From an uncultured Bacteroides sp. (GTDB lineage Bacteria > Bacteroidota > Bacteroidia > Bacteroidales > Bacteroidaceae), in the NCBI RefSeq assembly GCF_905207245.1, contig NZ_CAJLKP010000071.1, positions 1 to 31,954 of the forward strand: 31,954 nucleotides of DNA, given 5' to 3'. Shown in pieces: positions 7,020 through 15,565 of the stretch (the stretch's first letter is position 1; every line of letters starts with the position of its first letter). The notes beneath the pieces were generated by a model that was not told where the DNA came from, ran no database searches, and worked only from the letters and a program-made list of their open reading frames with translations. The position numbers were made by a program, and so were the translations under genes.

Positions 7020-9104
7020 ATGACATTCAATCAAACAGAAGAACAAGAGAAAGAGTATTTACAACGAGTAATTGGCATCATTCATGATACAATCAACCAT
7101 ACCGACAGCTCGGTGAAAGAACACGTGGAGACTTTGCAGGAGTACAAAGATTACATCTGGTCCAATAAAGATATTGATCCGCATGAGATACGCTCTATGC
7201 GCGAAAGTATACTGAACCACTATGCACTGGGCGAAAGCGTCATTCATAAGCGCAATCGCTTGGGCAGAATATTGGATATTCCCTATTTCGGAAGAATTGA
7301 TTTCAGGGAGCAGATTGGTTTCAAGAAGCAGAAAGATGAAAGCAGAACGATGCCTGTTTATATAGGAATACATACTTTTTATGACACCAAAAACAAGATG
7401 AATCTGATTTATGACTGGAGGGCGCCTATATCGGGGATGTTCTACGACCATGAATTGGGAAAAGCAAGTTATTCATCACCGACAGGCGAAGTGAATGGAG
7501 AGATTTCACTCAAACGCCAATATCGCATCCGTAACGGCAAGATGGAGTATATGATCGAAAGTTCGCTGACCGTCCACGATGATATTCTGCAAAAGGAACT
7601 CAGTAGCAATTCGGATGACAAGATGAAGAATATCGTCACCACTATTCAGCGGGAACAGAACCGGATTATCCGTAACGAAGATGCACACGCGCTTATCATA
7701 CAAGGAGTGGCAGGTTCCGGAAAGACGTCTATTGCCCTGCATCGCATCGCTTACCTGCTTTACACGCTGAAAGGGACGATTTCTTCAAAAGATATACTGA
7801 TTATCTCTCCCAATAAAGTCTTTGCCGATTACATATCGAACGTACTTCCCGAACTTGGCGAGGAGAGTGTGCCGGAGATTAGTATGGAACAGATTCTCTC
7901 GAAGGTACTCGATGATAAATACAAATACCAGAATTTCTTCGGGCAGGTGACAGAGTTACTCGAAAAGCCTAATCATGATTTTATCGGGCGCATCAGATAC
8001 AAATCTTCATTTGAGTTCATTTCACAGCTCGACAAGTTCATTCTTTATATGGAGAATAACTACTTTAAAGCGGCAGACGTAAAACTCACCAAGCATATCA
8101 CGATTCCGTCCGAATTCATCGACGAACAATTCAGGCGTTTCAACCGTTATCCTATGCGGCAACGGTTTGAAACCATGACAGAGTATATTCTGGATATGCT
8201 GACAGTGAAATATTACTTCACGGTTACCACTGCGGTGAAAAACTTGTTGAAGAAGGAAATAAAGAATATGTTCGCAGGCAATAATGATATTCAAATCTAT
8301 AAAGACTTCTTTGAATGGGTGGGCAGGCCCCAACTATTCAAACTACGCAAAAACCGGACATTGGAGTATGCCGACTTAGCTCCACTGGCATATTTGCGCA
8401 TAGCATTGGATGGAAATATCGTACAGTCGGGCGTCAAGCATCTTTTGATAGATGAAATGCAGGATTATTCTCCTATTCAGTATAAAGTTATTCAGAAACT
8501 TTATACCTGCCGTAAAACGATTCTCGGAGATGCCTCCCAATCGGTCAATCCTTATGGTTCGTCAACGGCAGATATGATCCGGAAGTCATTCGGCACGGGA
8601 GAAATTATGAAGCTATGCAAAAGTTATCGCTCTACAATTGAAATTACAGGCTTTGCGCAAAAGATTCAGGTCAATAATGAACTTGAAGCCGTTGTACGAC
8701 ATGGGGAACAACCTCAGATTCTATCATTCGGGAATATGGAAGATGAGTTTTCCGGCATTATAGATTTAGTATCTATCTTCAGAAAGTCAAATTATAAATC
8801 ACTGGGGATAGTATGTAAAACAGAGGCGCAAGCACAGGAACTTGCCACAAAGCTTCAGGTGCATGGGCAGGATGTATATTTCCTATCGAGCCAAAGCTCC
8901 GCTTTTGTGAAAGGTATCATTGTCACTTCATCCCACATGGCTAAGGGACTGGAATTTGATGAGGTAATTGTTCCTCAGGTTGATGCCGGGAATTATAATT
9001 CGATGATTGATAAAAGTATGCTTTATGTGGCATTAACAAGGGCGATGCACAGGCTAACACTGACTTATTGCGGAGGAAAAAGTGAGTTTATAGTAGGATT
9101 ATAA
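7020..9104 (+). CDS. helD: HelD-like superfamily 1 helicase/ATPase
   Basis: This 694-residue UvrD/Rep-superfamily motor has a long N-terminal coiled-coil-like arm (about 1-75), which in HelD reaches into RNA polymerase. The YDWRAPISGMFYDHELG segment at 131-147 is characteristic of HelD. Walker A is GVAGSGKTS at 229-237, Walker B/DEMQD lies near 474-481, and motif VI (MLYVALTRAMHRL) near 666-678. HelD proteins recycle stalled RNA polymerase, and some confer rifampicin tolerance. Length is close to the usual 700-780. It is probably monocistronic. Assignment to HelD rather than a DNA helicase rests on the N-terminal arm and the YDWRAP motif. Confidence 0.85.
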   Translation: MTFNQTEEQEKEYLQRVIGIIHDTINHTDSSVKEHVETLQEYKDYIWSNKDIDPHEIRSMRESILNHYALGESVIHKRNRLGRILDIPYFGRIDFREQIGFKKQKDESRTMPVYIGIHTFYDTKNKMNLIYDWRAPISGMFYDHELGKASYSSPTGEVNGEISLKRQYRIRNGKMEYMIESSLTVHDDILQKELSSNSDDKMKNIVTTIQREQNRIIRNEDAHALIIQGVAGSGKTSIALHRIAYLLYTLKGTISSKDILIISPNKVFADYISNVLPELGEESVPEISMEQILSKVLDDKYKYQNFFGQVTELLEKPNHDFIGRIRYKSSFEFISQLDKFILYMENNYFKAADVKLTKHITIPSEFIDEQFRRFNRYPMRQRFETMTEYILDMLTVKYYFTVTTAVKNLLKKEIKNMFAGNNDIQIYKDFFEWVGRPQLFKLRKNRTLEYADLAPLAYLRIALDGNIVQSGVKHLLIDEMQDYSPIQYKVIQKLYTCRKTILGDASQSVNPYGSSTADMIRKSFGTGEIMKLCKSYRSTIEITGFAQKIQVNNELEAVVRHGEQPQILSFGNMEDEFSGIIDLVSIFRKSNYKSLGIVCKTEAQAQELATKLQVHGQDVYFLSSQSSAFVKGIIVTSSHMAKGLEFDEVIVPQVDAGNYNSMIDKSMLYVALTRAMHRLTLTYCGGKSEFIVGL

Positions 9105-9140
9105 TCAGAAAATGACGATTTAATAGCAAAAATAAAAGTA

Positions 9141-9175
9141 TTCCAGATTCTTTCCAGATTCTCCCTCTACATTTG
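9141..9175 (+). promoter_or_regulatory. tandem operator-like repeat and -7 box
   Basis: TTCCAGATTC occurs twice in direct orientation at 9141-9150 and 9152-9161 (11-bp period, one helical turn). It is followed immediately by a TACATTTG -7 box at 9168-9175, so the repeats occupy the -33 region. This is the arrangement expected for an activator such as a response regulator. The box lies about 45 bases before the PepSY-like gene start. Confidence 0.5.
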
Positions 9176-9220
9176 CAATATCATAATAAACCAAAGTATT
9201 AATTATAAAAAAAGAAGAAT

Positions 9221-9658
9221 ATGAAAAAGTTAGTTTTGTTATTAGTATGTATGTTCACAATGCACACAATGGTTATGGCGGACAATGATAAACCCATCCA
9301 GGTAAATCAACTTCCTGCAAAAGCACAGACGTTTATCAACACTTATTTCAAAGACCATAAGGTGGCATTGGCAAAAGAAGAAAGCGGAATGTTCTATAAG
9401 AGTTACGATGTGGTCTTCACCAACGGCGAAGAAATAGAGTTTGATAAAACAGGAGAATGGAAAGAAGTGAAATGCCGCCAAAGTGAAGTTCCTGCCCAGA
9501 TTATCCCGGAAGCCATCCGTAATTATGTAAAAGAGAACTATCCGGATGCAAGAATTCTACAAATTGAGCTTGACAAGAAAGAGTATGAAATCAGACTATC
9601 CAATCGTCTGGAGATTACATTCGATTCAAAGATGAGGGTGATTGATATTGACGACTAA
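9221..9658 (+). CDS. PepSY-like periplasmic protein
   Basis: This 145-residue secreted protein has a signal peptide at about 1-20 (KKLVLLLVCMFTMHTMVMA, then D). Two tandem repeats of a BLIP/PepSY-like beta-sheet fold follow: first PIQVNQLPAKAQTFINTYF with FTNGEEIEFDKTGEWKEVKC, then SEVPAQIIPEAIRNYVKENY with NRLEITFDSKMRVIDID. This is the PF11396-type (DUF2874) family abundant in Bacteroides. It is periplasmic with unknown biochemical function, often induced by two-component systems. The adjacent tandem repeat in its promoter fits regulated expression. It is monocistronic, ending before a strong hairpin. Confidence 0.85.
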   Translation: MKKLVLLLVCMFTMHTMVMADNDKPIQVNQLPAKAQTFINTYFKDHKVALAKEESGMFYKSYDVVFTNGEEIEFDKTGEWKEVKCRQSEVPAQIIPEAIRNYVKENYPDARILQIELDKKEYEIRLSNRLEITFDSKMRVIDIDD

Positions 9659-9676
9659 AACAAAGATATATTTCAA

Positions 9677-9713
9677 TTTCGTTACCGCTGTAGCTGTTAC
9701 AGCGGTAACGAAA
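9677..9713. terminator. bidirectional terminator-like hairpin
   Basis: A 16-bp perfect stem (TTTCGTTACCGCTGTA at 9677-9692 with 9698-9713) has a 5-nt loop and lies between two convergent genes. There is no long U tract on either strand, so it may instead be a processing or binding structure. Confidence 0.6.
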
Positions 9714-9751
9714 CTAAATAGCAATAATTTATATTAAATATTCAAGCTGTT

Positions 9752-10528
9752 TCAAAACTCAAATACAACAGCACAATGTTTCGTCATAAATCCACACTGT
9801 TCCAACGTTCTGCGTGAAGCCACATTATCGGCAGCACAACCGGCAACAGGCATATATCCAGCTTTCAGGCACGTCTCTTTCAGATGAGAAATAATCATCA
9901 CGGCATACCCCTGCCTGCGAAATGCCGGATTCACCCACATACCTACATCAAAAATGTCCTTATCAGGAAGTACCCGGATAAGATAACCGCAGCCTATGAG
10001 TGCTCCATCCTTCTCATACATCAGTATCATACGGTTTGAAACGGTATAATTCAACTCTTCGGGAGATTCGTACAAATCGCTGTCATGAGTCAGCAACAAC
10101 GGAATATCAATTTCTTTTGCTTTACGAACGGTTACACCATCCGGCAAAGGCATCACAATTTCATCTGTGAAGAAGCGAAACAGAATACCACCTATTTCAC
10201 AGGACCGGCAGAATGTGTGGCAACAAGTCATAAACAAATCATCGAAGGACTTACAGAAAGCACTTTTTATCTGAAACTCTTCCAACATCTTTCCGAAGAT
10301 TTCTTCTTTTCGGGCAAACAGCTTGTCAGGCAGATAGAATTCAACCAATTGCCCTTCTTCCGAACAAATGAAATGTCCCACCCTTTCTCCCTCCGTTTCA
10401 ATGACGAAACAGGTTCCTTTTGCAACAAGCCACTCGCAATGTAACTCTTGCGGATAACGCAAAGAAACGAAATATTGCTCCCGCAAATCATGGAGTGATG
10501 CCAACGGCACATTTTTAAAATCAATCAT
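9752..10528 (-). CDS. GNAT family N-acetyltransferase
   Basis: This 258-residue protein has a C-terminal GNAT domain. The acetyl-CoA pyrophosphate loop is seen in VNPAFRRQGYAVMIISHL (RRQGYA is the Q/R-x-x-G-x-G/A motif), followed by NVASRRTLEQCGF, the common motif B region. The N-terminal half is a second, degenerate GNAT-like domain, as in the GCN5-related acetyltransferases of about 250 residues in Firmicutes and Bacteroidetes. The acceptor substrate is unknown. It lies 47 bases downstream of msrAB in the same direction and could be co-transcribed with it. Confidence 0.82.
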   Translation of the reverse strand: MIDFKNVPLASLHDLREQYFVSLRYPQELHCEWLVAKGTCFVIETEGERVGHFICSEEGQLVEFYLPDKLFARKEEIFGKMLEEFQIKSAFCKSFDDLFMTCCHTFCRSCEIGGILFRFFTDEIVMPLPDGVTVRKAKEIDIPLLLTHDSDLYESPEELNYTVSNRMILMYEKDGALIGCGYLIRVLPDKDIFDVGMWVNPAFRRQGYAVMIISHLKETCLKAGYMPVAGCAADNVASRRTLEQCGFMTKHCAVVFEF

Positions 10529-10575
10529 AGTTCCATTTTTGCTAAAGATACGAAAGTTTTCCTGATACAGAAAAA

Positions 10576-11634
10576 TTACTTCACTAAATCAATGTAATCT
10601 CCGTATCCTTCCGCCTGCATCTTATCCTTGGGAATGAACCGCAGGGAAGCACTGTTAATACAATAGCGCAAACCGCCTTTATCTGCCGGGCCGTCTGTAA
10701 AAACATGACCTAAATGGGCGTCACCCATAGAACTGCGAACTTCCGTGCGCACCATACCGTGAGAGGTATCCACTTTCTCCTGAATGAGTTTGCGGTCGAT
10801 AGGCTTTGAAAAGCTGGGCCAGCCACAACCGGAATCAAACTTATCGGTAGAGACAAACAAAGGCTCGCCTGTAGTCACATCTACATAAATGCCGGGACGA
10901 TGTTCATTCCAATAAGGATTATGGAAAGCAGGTTCGGTTGCATTTTTTTGAGTCACGGCGTATTGTTCTGCTGTAAGCTGCGAACGCAAAGCGGCATCAT
11001 CCGGTTTGCGATAAACTGCCGCAGGCTTCTTCGGTATCTTTGCTTTACGCGCCAGTTCGAATAACTCCGGATGGATATGGCAATATCCTCCCGGATTCTT
11101 ATCTAAATAATCCTGGTGGTAATCTTCTGCCGGATAGTAGTTTTCCAAAGGCTTGATTTCCACTGCCAGAGGACGGGTATAAGCCGCAGCCAGGCGGTTG
11201 ACAGTTTCCTGAATGAGCGGTAAATCTGCCGGGTCGGTATAATAAATGCCAGTGCGATACTGGGTGCCACGATCATTGCCCTGACGGTTCACACTGGTAG
11301 GATCTATCGTTTTGAAATAAAGGTCTATAAGGAAAGGCAAATTCACTTTTGCCGGATCGTACTGCACCTTTACGGTTTCTGCAAAATCCGTGGTTCCGGT
11401 GCACACCTGTTTATAGGTTGGATTGGCTATATTTCCATTAGCATAGCCTACTTGCGTAGCTTCCACACCTTCAATCAGTTTCAGGAAATGTTCGGTTCCC
11501 CAAAAGCATCCTCCTGCCAGATAAATTTCTTTGGTTGACTTCATATCTTTTCTCCTTTCTGCCTGCTCTGTCCGGTTTTTGGCACAAGCGAAGCAACTTA
11601 TTAACAATATAAAAGCGAATATTATTGGTTTCAT
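10576..11634 (-). CDS. msrAB: MsrA-MsrB fusion lipoprotein
   Basis: This 352-residue bifunctional methionine sulfoxide reductase repairs oxidised methionine outside the cytoplasm. The signal peptide carries a lipobox (LISC, C14), so the protein should be lipid-anchored. The MsrA domain (about 35-200) has the catalytic GGCFWG (C43), and DYHQDYLDKNPGGYC with C185 as resolving residue. The MsrB domain (about 215-345) has SGCGWPSF (C270), GDAHLGHVF and the nucleophile RYCINSASLRF (C325). The Zn-binding CxxC pairs of some MsrB proteins are absent. The order MsrA then MsrB is common in Bacteroides. An alternative start is ATG for residue 31 (MKSTKEIYL), which would give a cytoplasmic form, but the signal peptide is good. 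Confidence 0.95.
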   Translation of the reverse strand: MKPIIFAFILLISCFACAKNRTEQAERRKDMKSTKEIYLAGGCFWGTEHFLKLIEGVEATQVGYANGNIANPTYKQVCTGTTDFAETVKVQYDPAKVNLPFLIDLYFKTIDPTSVNRQGNDRGTQYRTGIYYTDPADLPLIQETVNRLAAAYTRPLAVEIKPLENYYPAEDYHQDYLDKNPGGYCHIHPELFELARKAKIPKKPAAVYRKPDDAALRSQLTAEQYAVTQKNATEPAFHNPYWNEHRPGIYVDVTTGEPLFVSTDKFDSGCGWPSFSKPIDRKLIQEKVDTSHGMVRTEVRSSMGDAHLGHVFTDGPADKGGLRYCINSASLRFIPKDKMQAEGYGDYIDLVK

Positions 11635-11662
11635 ACTTTACTCTCCTCCCCTGCTATTGTTA

Positions 11663-11693
11663 TTATTGTAAGCACATCGGTTACTTACAATAA
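11663..11693 (-). terminator. AT-rich hairpin between DUF5131 and msrAB
   Basis: A 10-bp perfect inverted repeat (TTATTGTAAG at 11663-11672 with 11684-11693) sits 28 bases before the msrAB start and 32 bases after the DUF5131 gene. It may terminate the upstream operon or be an operator for msrAB. Low GC content argues for an operator; position fits either. Confidence 0.45.
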
Positions 11694-11724
11694 GAATAAT
11701 GTAATTATAACAATAAAAACGGTA

Positions 11725-12486
11725 TTATAGTTGAGAGGCGGCAGTTATAGGTTCATAATTAATATCTGCCTTCCGCGCCTGTGAATGCTGAAACTGGCGG
11801 GCTATCTTAAAGGTTTGCCCTGCCTTCAGTAGATAAGAGCCTGTCTGCTTAAACCAGAAACCGACGCGGGCTTCCATACATTGCCGACGGATATCCAGCA
11901 CCCAGTCATAATCGCACACACGCACTTCTCTGCCCGATTCTCCTCCTGCCACTACTTGCTCTACCCATTCGCCCACCAGCTCACCTCTGAAATCTATCCG
12001 GCTGAGAAGAGGTTCGCAGATGATAATCTTATGCTTGATGGGGGCTGCCTTGTAGATGGGCAGGCGGTAGTCAACCCGGTCCTGGTTCTCCATGGTGCAG
12101 CAGATGGTGACGTTGTCATAGCCATCGCCCCAATCGGTGGGTAGGCAGGCATTCAATCGGTCTATACGTTTTGTGATGAACAAGAAGTGAAGGTCTTGCC
12201 GCGTCCGCATCATCTCCCACGCTTCGGGACGCCACTCGTCGGCATCCTCCACCAGAAAATCAGAAGTGAAACAGGTATAGACCATATTACCCGAAGGTAT
12301 CTTATAGGTCTTATTCTTTTTCTGCTGCAAAGGCAGGTCGAACTTCTCTGTCTTCGTCACAACGGAACTGTCTTTGCCATATTTACCGTCCGTACGATAG
12401 ACATAGCAATGCCGGCAGCCGGCACTCAACTTGTGGCATCCATGCCAAGGGTTCCACATGGATGACTTTACGCCTGTTCTTAGCAT
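11725..12486 (-). CDS. DUF5131 (phage Gp37/Gp68-like) protein
   Basis: This 253-residue protein belongs to the DUF5131 family. It opens with MWNPWHGCHKLSAGCRHC, holding cysteines C17, C24 and C27 that resemble a radical-SAM-type iron-sulfur cluster. It continues with the family blocks YTCFTSDFLVEDADEWR, FLFITKR, CTMENQDRVDYRLP, EPLL and VVAGGESG. The family occurs in phages and bacteria and its substrate is unknown; the TIM-barrel-like layout supports a radical-SAM relation. The gene starts 7 bases after the cupin gene and is surely in one operon with it. The C-terminal tail after WFKQTG is variable in the family. Confidence 0.85.
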   Translation of the reverse strand: MLRTGVKSSMWNPWHGCHKLSAGCRHCYVYRTDGKYGKDSSVVTKTEKFDLPLQQKKNKTYKIPSGNMVYTCFTSDFLVEDADEWRPEAWEMMRTRQDLHFLFITKRIDRLNACLPTDWGDGYDNVTICCTMENQDRVDYRLPIYKAAPIKHKIIICEPLLSRIDFRGELVGEWVEQVVAGGESGREVRVCDYDWVLDIRRQCMEARVGFWFKQTGSYLLKAGQTFKIARQFQHSQARKADINYEPITAASQL

Positions 12487-12493
12487 CTGCTTA

Positions 12494-12946
12494 TTACCAT
12501 TTCTTCTGATGTTCCACCCGCATTCCGTCGGCAGTAGAATATTGCTTCAGTGAATTCTCCTGCGACTGGATGACGATGTACACCATCTCTCCATCCGAAG
12601 CATTGGACATTCCCCGTATTCCTTTTGGTGCAACACGGATAACGCTTCCTTCGGATATGGGGAAACAGTCTTCATCTACCTGAAAGTAACCGGAGCCTCG
12701 CAATATGATGTAGGTCTCCTCATTCTGCTCGTGCACATGGAAATAGGATAAATCGGTGTGTGGCGGAAGGCTGTTGAAAGATATTTCCGTGCCTGTAGCC
12801 CGGGTAGGTTCTTTCAAGAAGGCTTTGCCTTCAATGATTTGTCCGCTCACAGGATGCACCAACGTATGCTGCATCAGTTCATTCAAACTACCGATATTGA
12901 CTGCTGTATAATTCTTGTTTTCCGATATAATCTTTGTAGTTTCCAT
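12494..12946 (-). CDS. cupin-domain protein
   Basis: This is a 150-residue single-domain cupin. Motif 1 is YFHVHEQNEETYIILRGSG (metal ligands H, H and E) and motif 2 lies around ISEGSVIRVAPKGIRGM. The second motif lacks the canonical histidine, so metal binding may be partial. Such small cupins act as dioxygenases, isomerases or ligand sensors, and the sequence does not tell which. It is first in a two-gene operon with the DUF5131 gene and is driven from the -7 box at 12975-12982. Confidence 0.82.
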   Translation of the reverse strand: METTKIISENKNYTAVNIGSLNELMQHTLVHPVSGQIIEGKAFLKEPTRATGTEISFNSLPPHTDLSYFHVHEQNEETYIILRGSGYFQVDEDCFPISEGSVIRVAPKGIRGMSNASDGEMVYIVIQSQENSLKQYSTADGMRVEHQKKW

Positions 12947-12974
12947 AATTGTCTTTTTCTCATAAATAATATCA

Positions 12975-12982
12975 CAAAGTTA
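12975..12982 (-). promoter_or_regulatory. -7 box for cupin/DUF5131 operon
   Basis: TAACTTTG on the minus strand, 29 bases before ATG 12946. Confidence 0.6.
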
Positions 12983-13057
12983 TGTATTAACCTCATTCCC
13001 TATTGAATTCAGATTCATTTTTATGTAACTTTTACATGCACACACGGAAAGAAATCG

Positions 13058-13065
13058 TATTTTTG
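13058..13065 (+). promoter_or_regulatory. -7 box for AlkD-like/YjbR operon
   Basis: TATTTTTG lies 37 bases before ATG 13103. It serves the two-gene operon that follows. Confidence 0.55.
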
Positions 13066-13102
13066 AAACCGAATATCCGTGTAGAATTAAAGATAGAATA
13101 AT

Positions 13103-13819
13103 ATGGAATCCATTATCGGGCAAGTGAGGCAATGCCTCCGGGACAGCGTAGATGAAAAGACACTAAAAAATTCAGGTAACTTCTTCAAGGAAGGTGAAAG
13201 CGTTCCTGTATATGGCGTGAGAATGTATGCTGTAGGAAAGATAGCCAAAGAGTCTTTCAAGGAAATCAAAGATTTGCCGAAAACTGCCGTATTTGAATAT
13301 TGTGAAGAGTTGTGGCAGTCCGGCTATCTGGAAGAGAATGTAATTGCTTGCGAATGGGCGTATGCTCTGCGGAAACAATACACGCCGGAAGATTTCGGAA
13401 TCTTCAGCCACTGGTTGCAGAAGTATGTAGATAATTGGGCATCCTGCGATACGTTGTGCAACCACACCATCGGTACGTTCGTTGAAATGTATCCCGGGTA
13501 CATTTCTGAGTTAAAAGAGTGGGCAACATCCGATAATCGTTGGGTAAGGCGTGGTGCTGCCGTCACGCTGATCATTCCTGCACGCAAAGGATTATTCTTC
13601 GATGATATTCTCCAAATAGCAACCACCCTGCTTCACGACAAGGATGACCTGGTACAGAAAGGTTACGGCTGGATGCTGAAAGCAGCAAGTGAGGCTTATC
13701 AGAAAGAGGTCTTCGATTTTGTAGTCAGCCATAAGGCAACCATGCCACGGACGGCACTGAGGTATGCTATTGAGAAAATGCCGCAGGAGTTGAGGAAAGA
13801 AGCAATGAAAAAGGAGTAA
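13103..13819 (+). CDS. AlkD-like DNA alkylation repair protein
   Basis: This 238-residue all-alpha HEAT-repeat protein belongs to the DNA alkylation repair (AlkD/AlkC) family, which excises N3- and N7-alkylpurines without base flipping. Family blocks include VYGVRMYAVGKIAKE, ACEWAYALRK, NWASCDTLCNHTIG (the W-x-x-C/V-D element holding the catalytic aspartate), SDNRWVRRGAAVTLI and DLVQKGYGWMLKAAS. Length is normal. It sits two bases upstream of a YjbR/MmcQ gene, a pairing consistent with a small DNA-maintenance operon. Confidence 0.88.
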   Translation: MESIIGQVRQCLRDSVDEKTLKNSGNFFKEGESVPVYGVRMYAVGKIAKESFKEIKDLPKTAVFEYCEELWQSGYLEENVIACEWAYALRKQYTPEDFGIFSHWLQKYVDNWASCDTLCNHTIGTFVEMYPGYISELKEWATSDNRWVRRGAAVTLIIPARKGLFFDDILQIATTLLHDKDDLVQKGYGWMLKAASEAYQKEVFDFVVSHKATMPRTALRYAIEKMPQELRKEAMKKE

Positions 13820-13821
13820 GT

Positions 13822-14190
13822 ATGAATATTGAAGAATACCGGGAATATTGTTTAAGTATCAAGGGAGTAACAGAGAGTTTCCCCTTTGACGAGCATACAC
13901 TTGTCTATAAAATTATGGATAAGATGTTTACCTTTGCTCCGTTGAATCCTAAAGAGGGGCATTTCTGGGCGGATACGAAATGTGACACTACCAAATCAAC
14001 AGAACTGATGGAGCAGTATAGCGGCATTACATTCGGCCCCTACTCCGATAAGAAATACTGGATTACCATCTATCTGGAAAGTGATGTGCCGGACAGTCTT
14101 ATAAAGGAATTAATCAATCATTCCATAGAAGAGGTGGTTAAGAAATTGCCTAAGAAGAAACAGGAAGAATATCGTGCCACATTAAGATAA
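13822..14190 (+). CDS. MmcQ/YjbR family DNA-binding protein
   Basis: This 122-residue protein has the CyaY-like YjbR fold. Typical blocks are EEYREYCLSIKGVTESFPFDEHTLVYKI (split here for clarity into EYCLSIKGVTE and FPFDEHTLVYKI), FTFAPLNPKE and KKYWITIYLESDVPD. Members bind double-stranded DNA and may be involved in mitomycin resistance, though biochemical proof is thin. It is the second gene of the operon, two bases after the AlkD-like gene, and convergent with the MATE gene only 8 bases away. Confidence 0.88.
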   Translation: MNIEEYREYCLSIKGVTESFPFDEHTLVYKIMDKMFTFAPLNPKEGHFWADTKCDTTKSTELMEQYSGITFGPYSDKKYWITIYLESDVPDSLIKELINHSIEEVVKKLPKKKQEEYRATLR

Positions 14191-14198
14191 TGTAAAAA

Positions 14199-15524
14199 TC
14201 AGATACATTTATTCCAATCCCGATTCTTCAAATAGAAATAGGAAAGAAGCAACAGCATACCTCCATAAATATACTCGCTGGTCCAAGCTATAGCCACATC
14301 TACCTTGAAGTACATAACCATGATGACGACATAAACAACATAGATAGCAATCGTCATCAACATGATTCTCATGGACTGATTCGTGTTTCCTGTTCCTGAA
14401 ACCGCATTGAACAGAACTAAGCCGGGGGCCGAAAGGAAATATCCCACCAACATGACGTAAGTGGTCGGCAAAGCTGCCTGCACCAGTTCCTCATTGTTCG
14501 TATAAATCTGCAACAGGGCAGATGGAAATAAAGCGGATAGCAGCAAGAACGGGATTCCAATCAGATAAGTCAGCTTTATCGCCCGCCTGCATGCAAGCCG
14601 GATTTCACTTTTATCTTTGCCACTTCCCAAGAGATTACTGACCATAGAGCTGGCCGTATCAGCAAATGCAAAAATCACCATAAAGAAGCAAGTGTTGATG
14701 CTGCGCATGATATTGGCTATCGCCAGAGAACGCTCACCCAAATGCTCTATAGCAATGAAAAACAGAAACCATTGCGATGGGAATAGTATGGATTGAAGCA
14801 TCGTCCAACAAGAAATACTCCAAATCCGCTTGAACTCCGACAAGCGGAAAGCGAACCGCTGGAACAAAGCATACTTCTTTTTATCTACCTGCAGCAAAGT
14901 ATATACTACGTAAAACAGCAAAGACACCAGTTCAGCCAGCGATGAACCGATAGCCGCCCCCGCAATGCCTAATGCCGGAAAACCGAACTTTCCGAATATA
15001 AGAATATAATTGAAAACAACGTTACTGAGCACCATTACGACAGAGTTAAGCGTCAGCGTGCGTGTTTCAGTAATACCGATGTAGAAAGCGCGAAACAGAA
15101 TAGCAATAAAAGAGAAGAAAAGCCCGTATCTTCTCCACTCCAGATAAGAAGCTGCGGCAGCATAAACCTGATCGGAAGATATCAGTCGGCCGAGAATATG
15201 AGTTGTGATATAGTCGCACAAGAAAAACATGACAGTGGCCAATGCCAGCAGGAAAAAGGCACCTTGCATGAATATTCCGCCAATTTCACCATACTTCTGT
15301 TCACCATTTCTACGCGCTATCAATATCTGAACCCCAATGCTAAATCCAAACCCAAGCATATAAATAGCCATATAGAGCACACCCGCCAATGCAGATGCTC
15401 CCAGCTCCACTTCGCCTACATGACCTAAGAATGCCGTATCCGTAACATTTATCATGTGTTCCATCAGCAAGCTGATGAGAATGGGATACGCAATTAACCA
15501 AATTCGCTTATAGCTGAAATTCAT
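14199..15524 (-). CDS. MATE family multidrug efflux transporter (paralogue)
   Basis: This 441-residue MATE exporter has about twelve transmembrane helices and is a paralogue of the one at 3825-5135 (shared FLGHVGEVELGASALAG, AIYMLGFGFS and ARRNGEQKYG). The two differ mainly in loops and the C-terminus (NRDWNKCI here). The function is Na+/H+-coupled export of drugs or metabolites. No regulator is divergent from it. Instead its upstream region contains a striking array of 22-bp palindromes (15566-15671), starting about 40 bases before the start codon. I saw no plain TAnnTTTG box on its strand outside the array. Confidence 0.93.
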   Translation of the reverse strand: MNFSYKRIWLIAYPILISLLMEHMINVTDTAFLGHVGEVELGASALAGVLYMAIYMLGFGFSIGVQILIARRNGEQKYGEIGGIFMQGAFFLLALATVMFFLCDYITTHILGRLISSDQVYAAAASYLEWRRYGLFFSFIAILFRAFYIGITETRTLTLNSVVMVLSNVVFNYILIFGKFGFPALGIAGAAIGSSLAELVSLLFYVVYTLLQVDKKKYALFQRFAFRLSEFKRIWSISCWTMLQSILFPSQWFLFFIAIEHLGERSLAIANIMRSINTCFFMVIFAFADTASSMVSNLLGSGKDKSEIRLACRRAIKLTYLIGIPFLLLSALFPSALLQIYTNNEELVQAALPTTYVMLVGYFLSAPGLVLFNAVSGTGNTNQSMRIMLMTIAIYVVYVVIMVMYFKVDVAIAWTSEYIYGGMLLLLSYFYLKNRDWNKCI

Positions 15525-15565
15525 ATATATAAGAGCGGATTATGACCTGTCTTTTTCCGTTAGTT

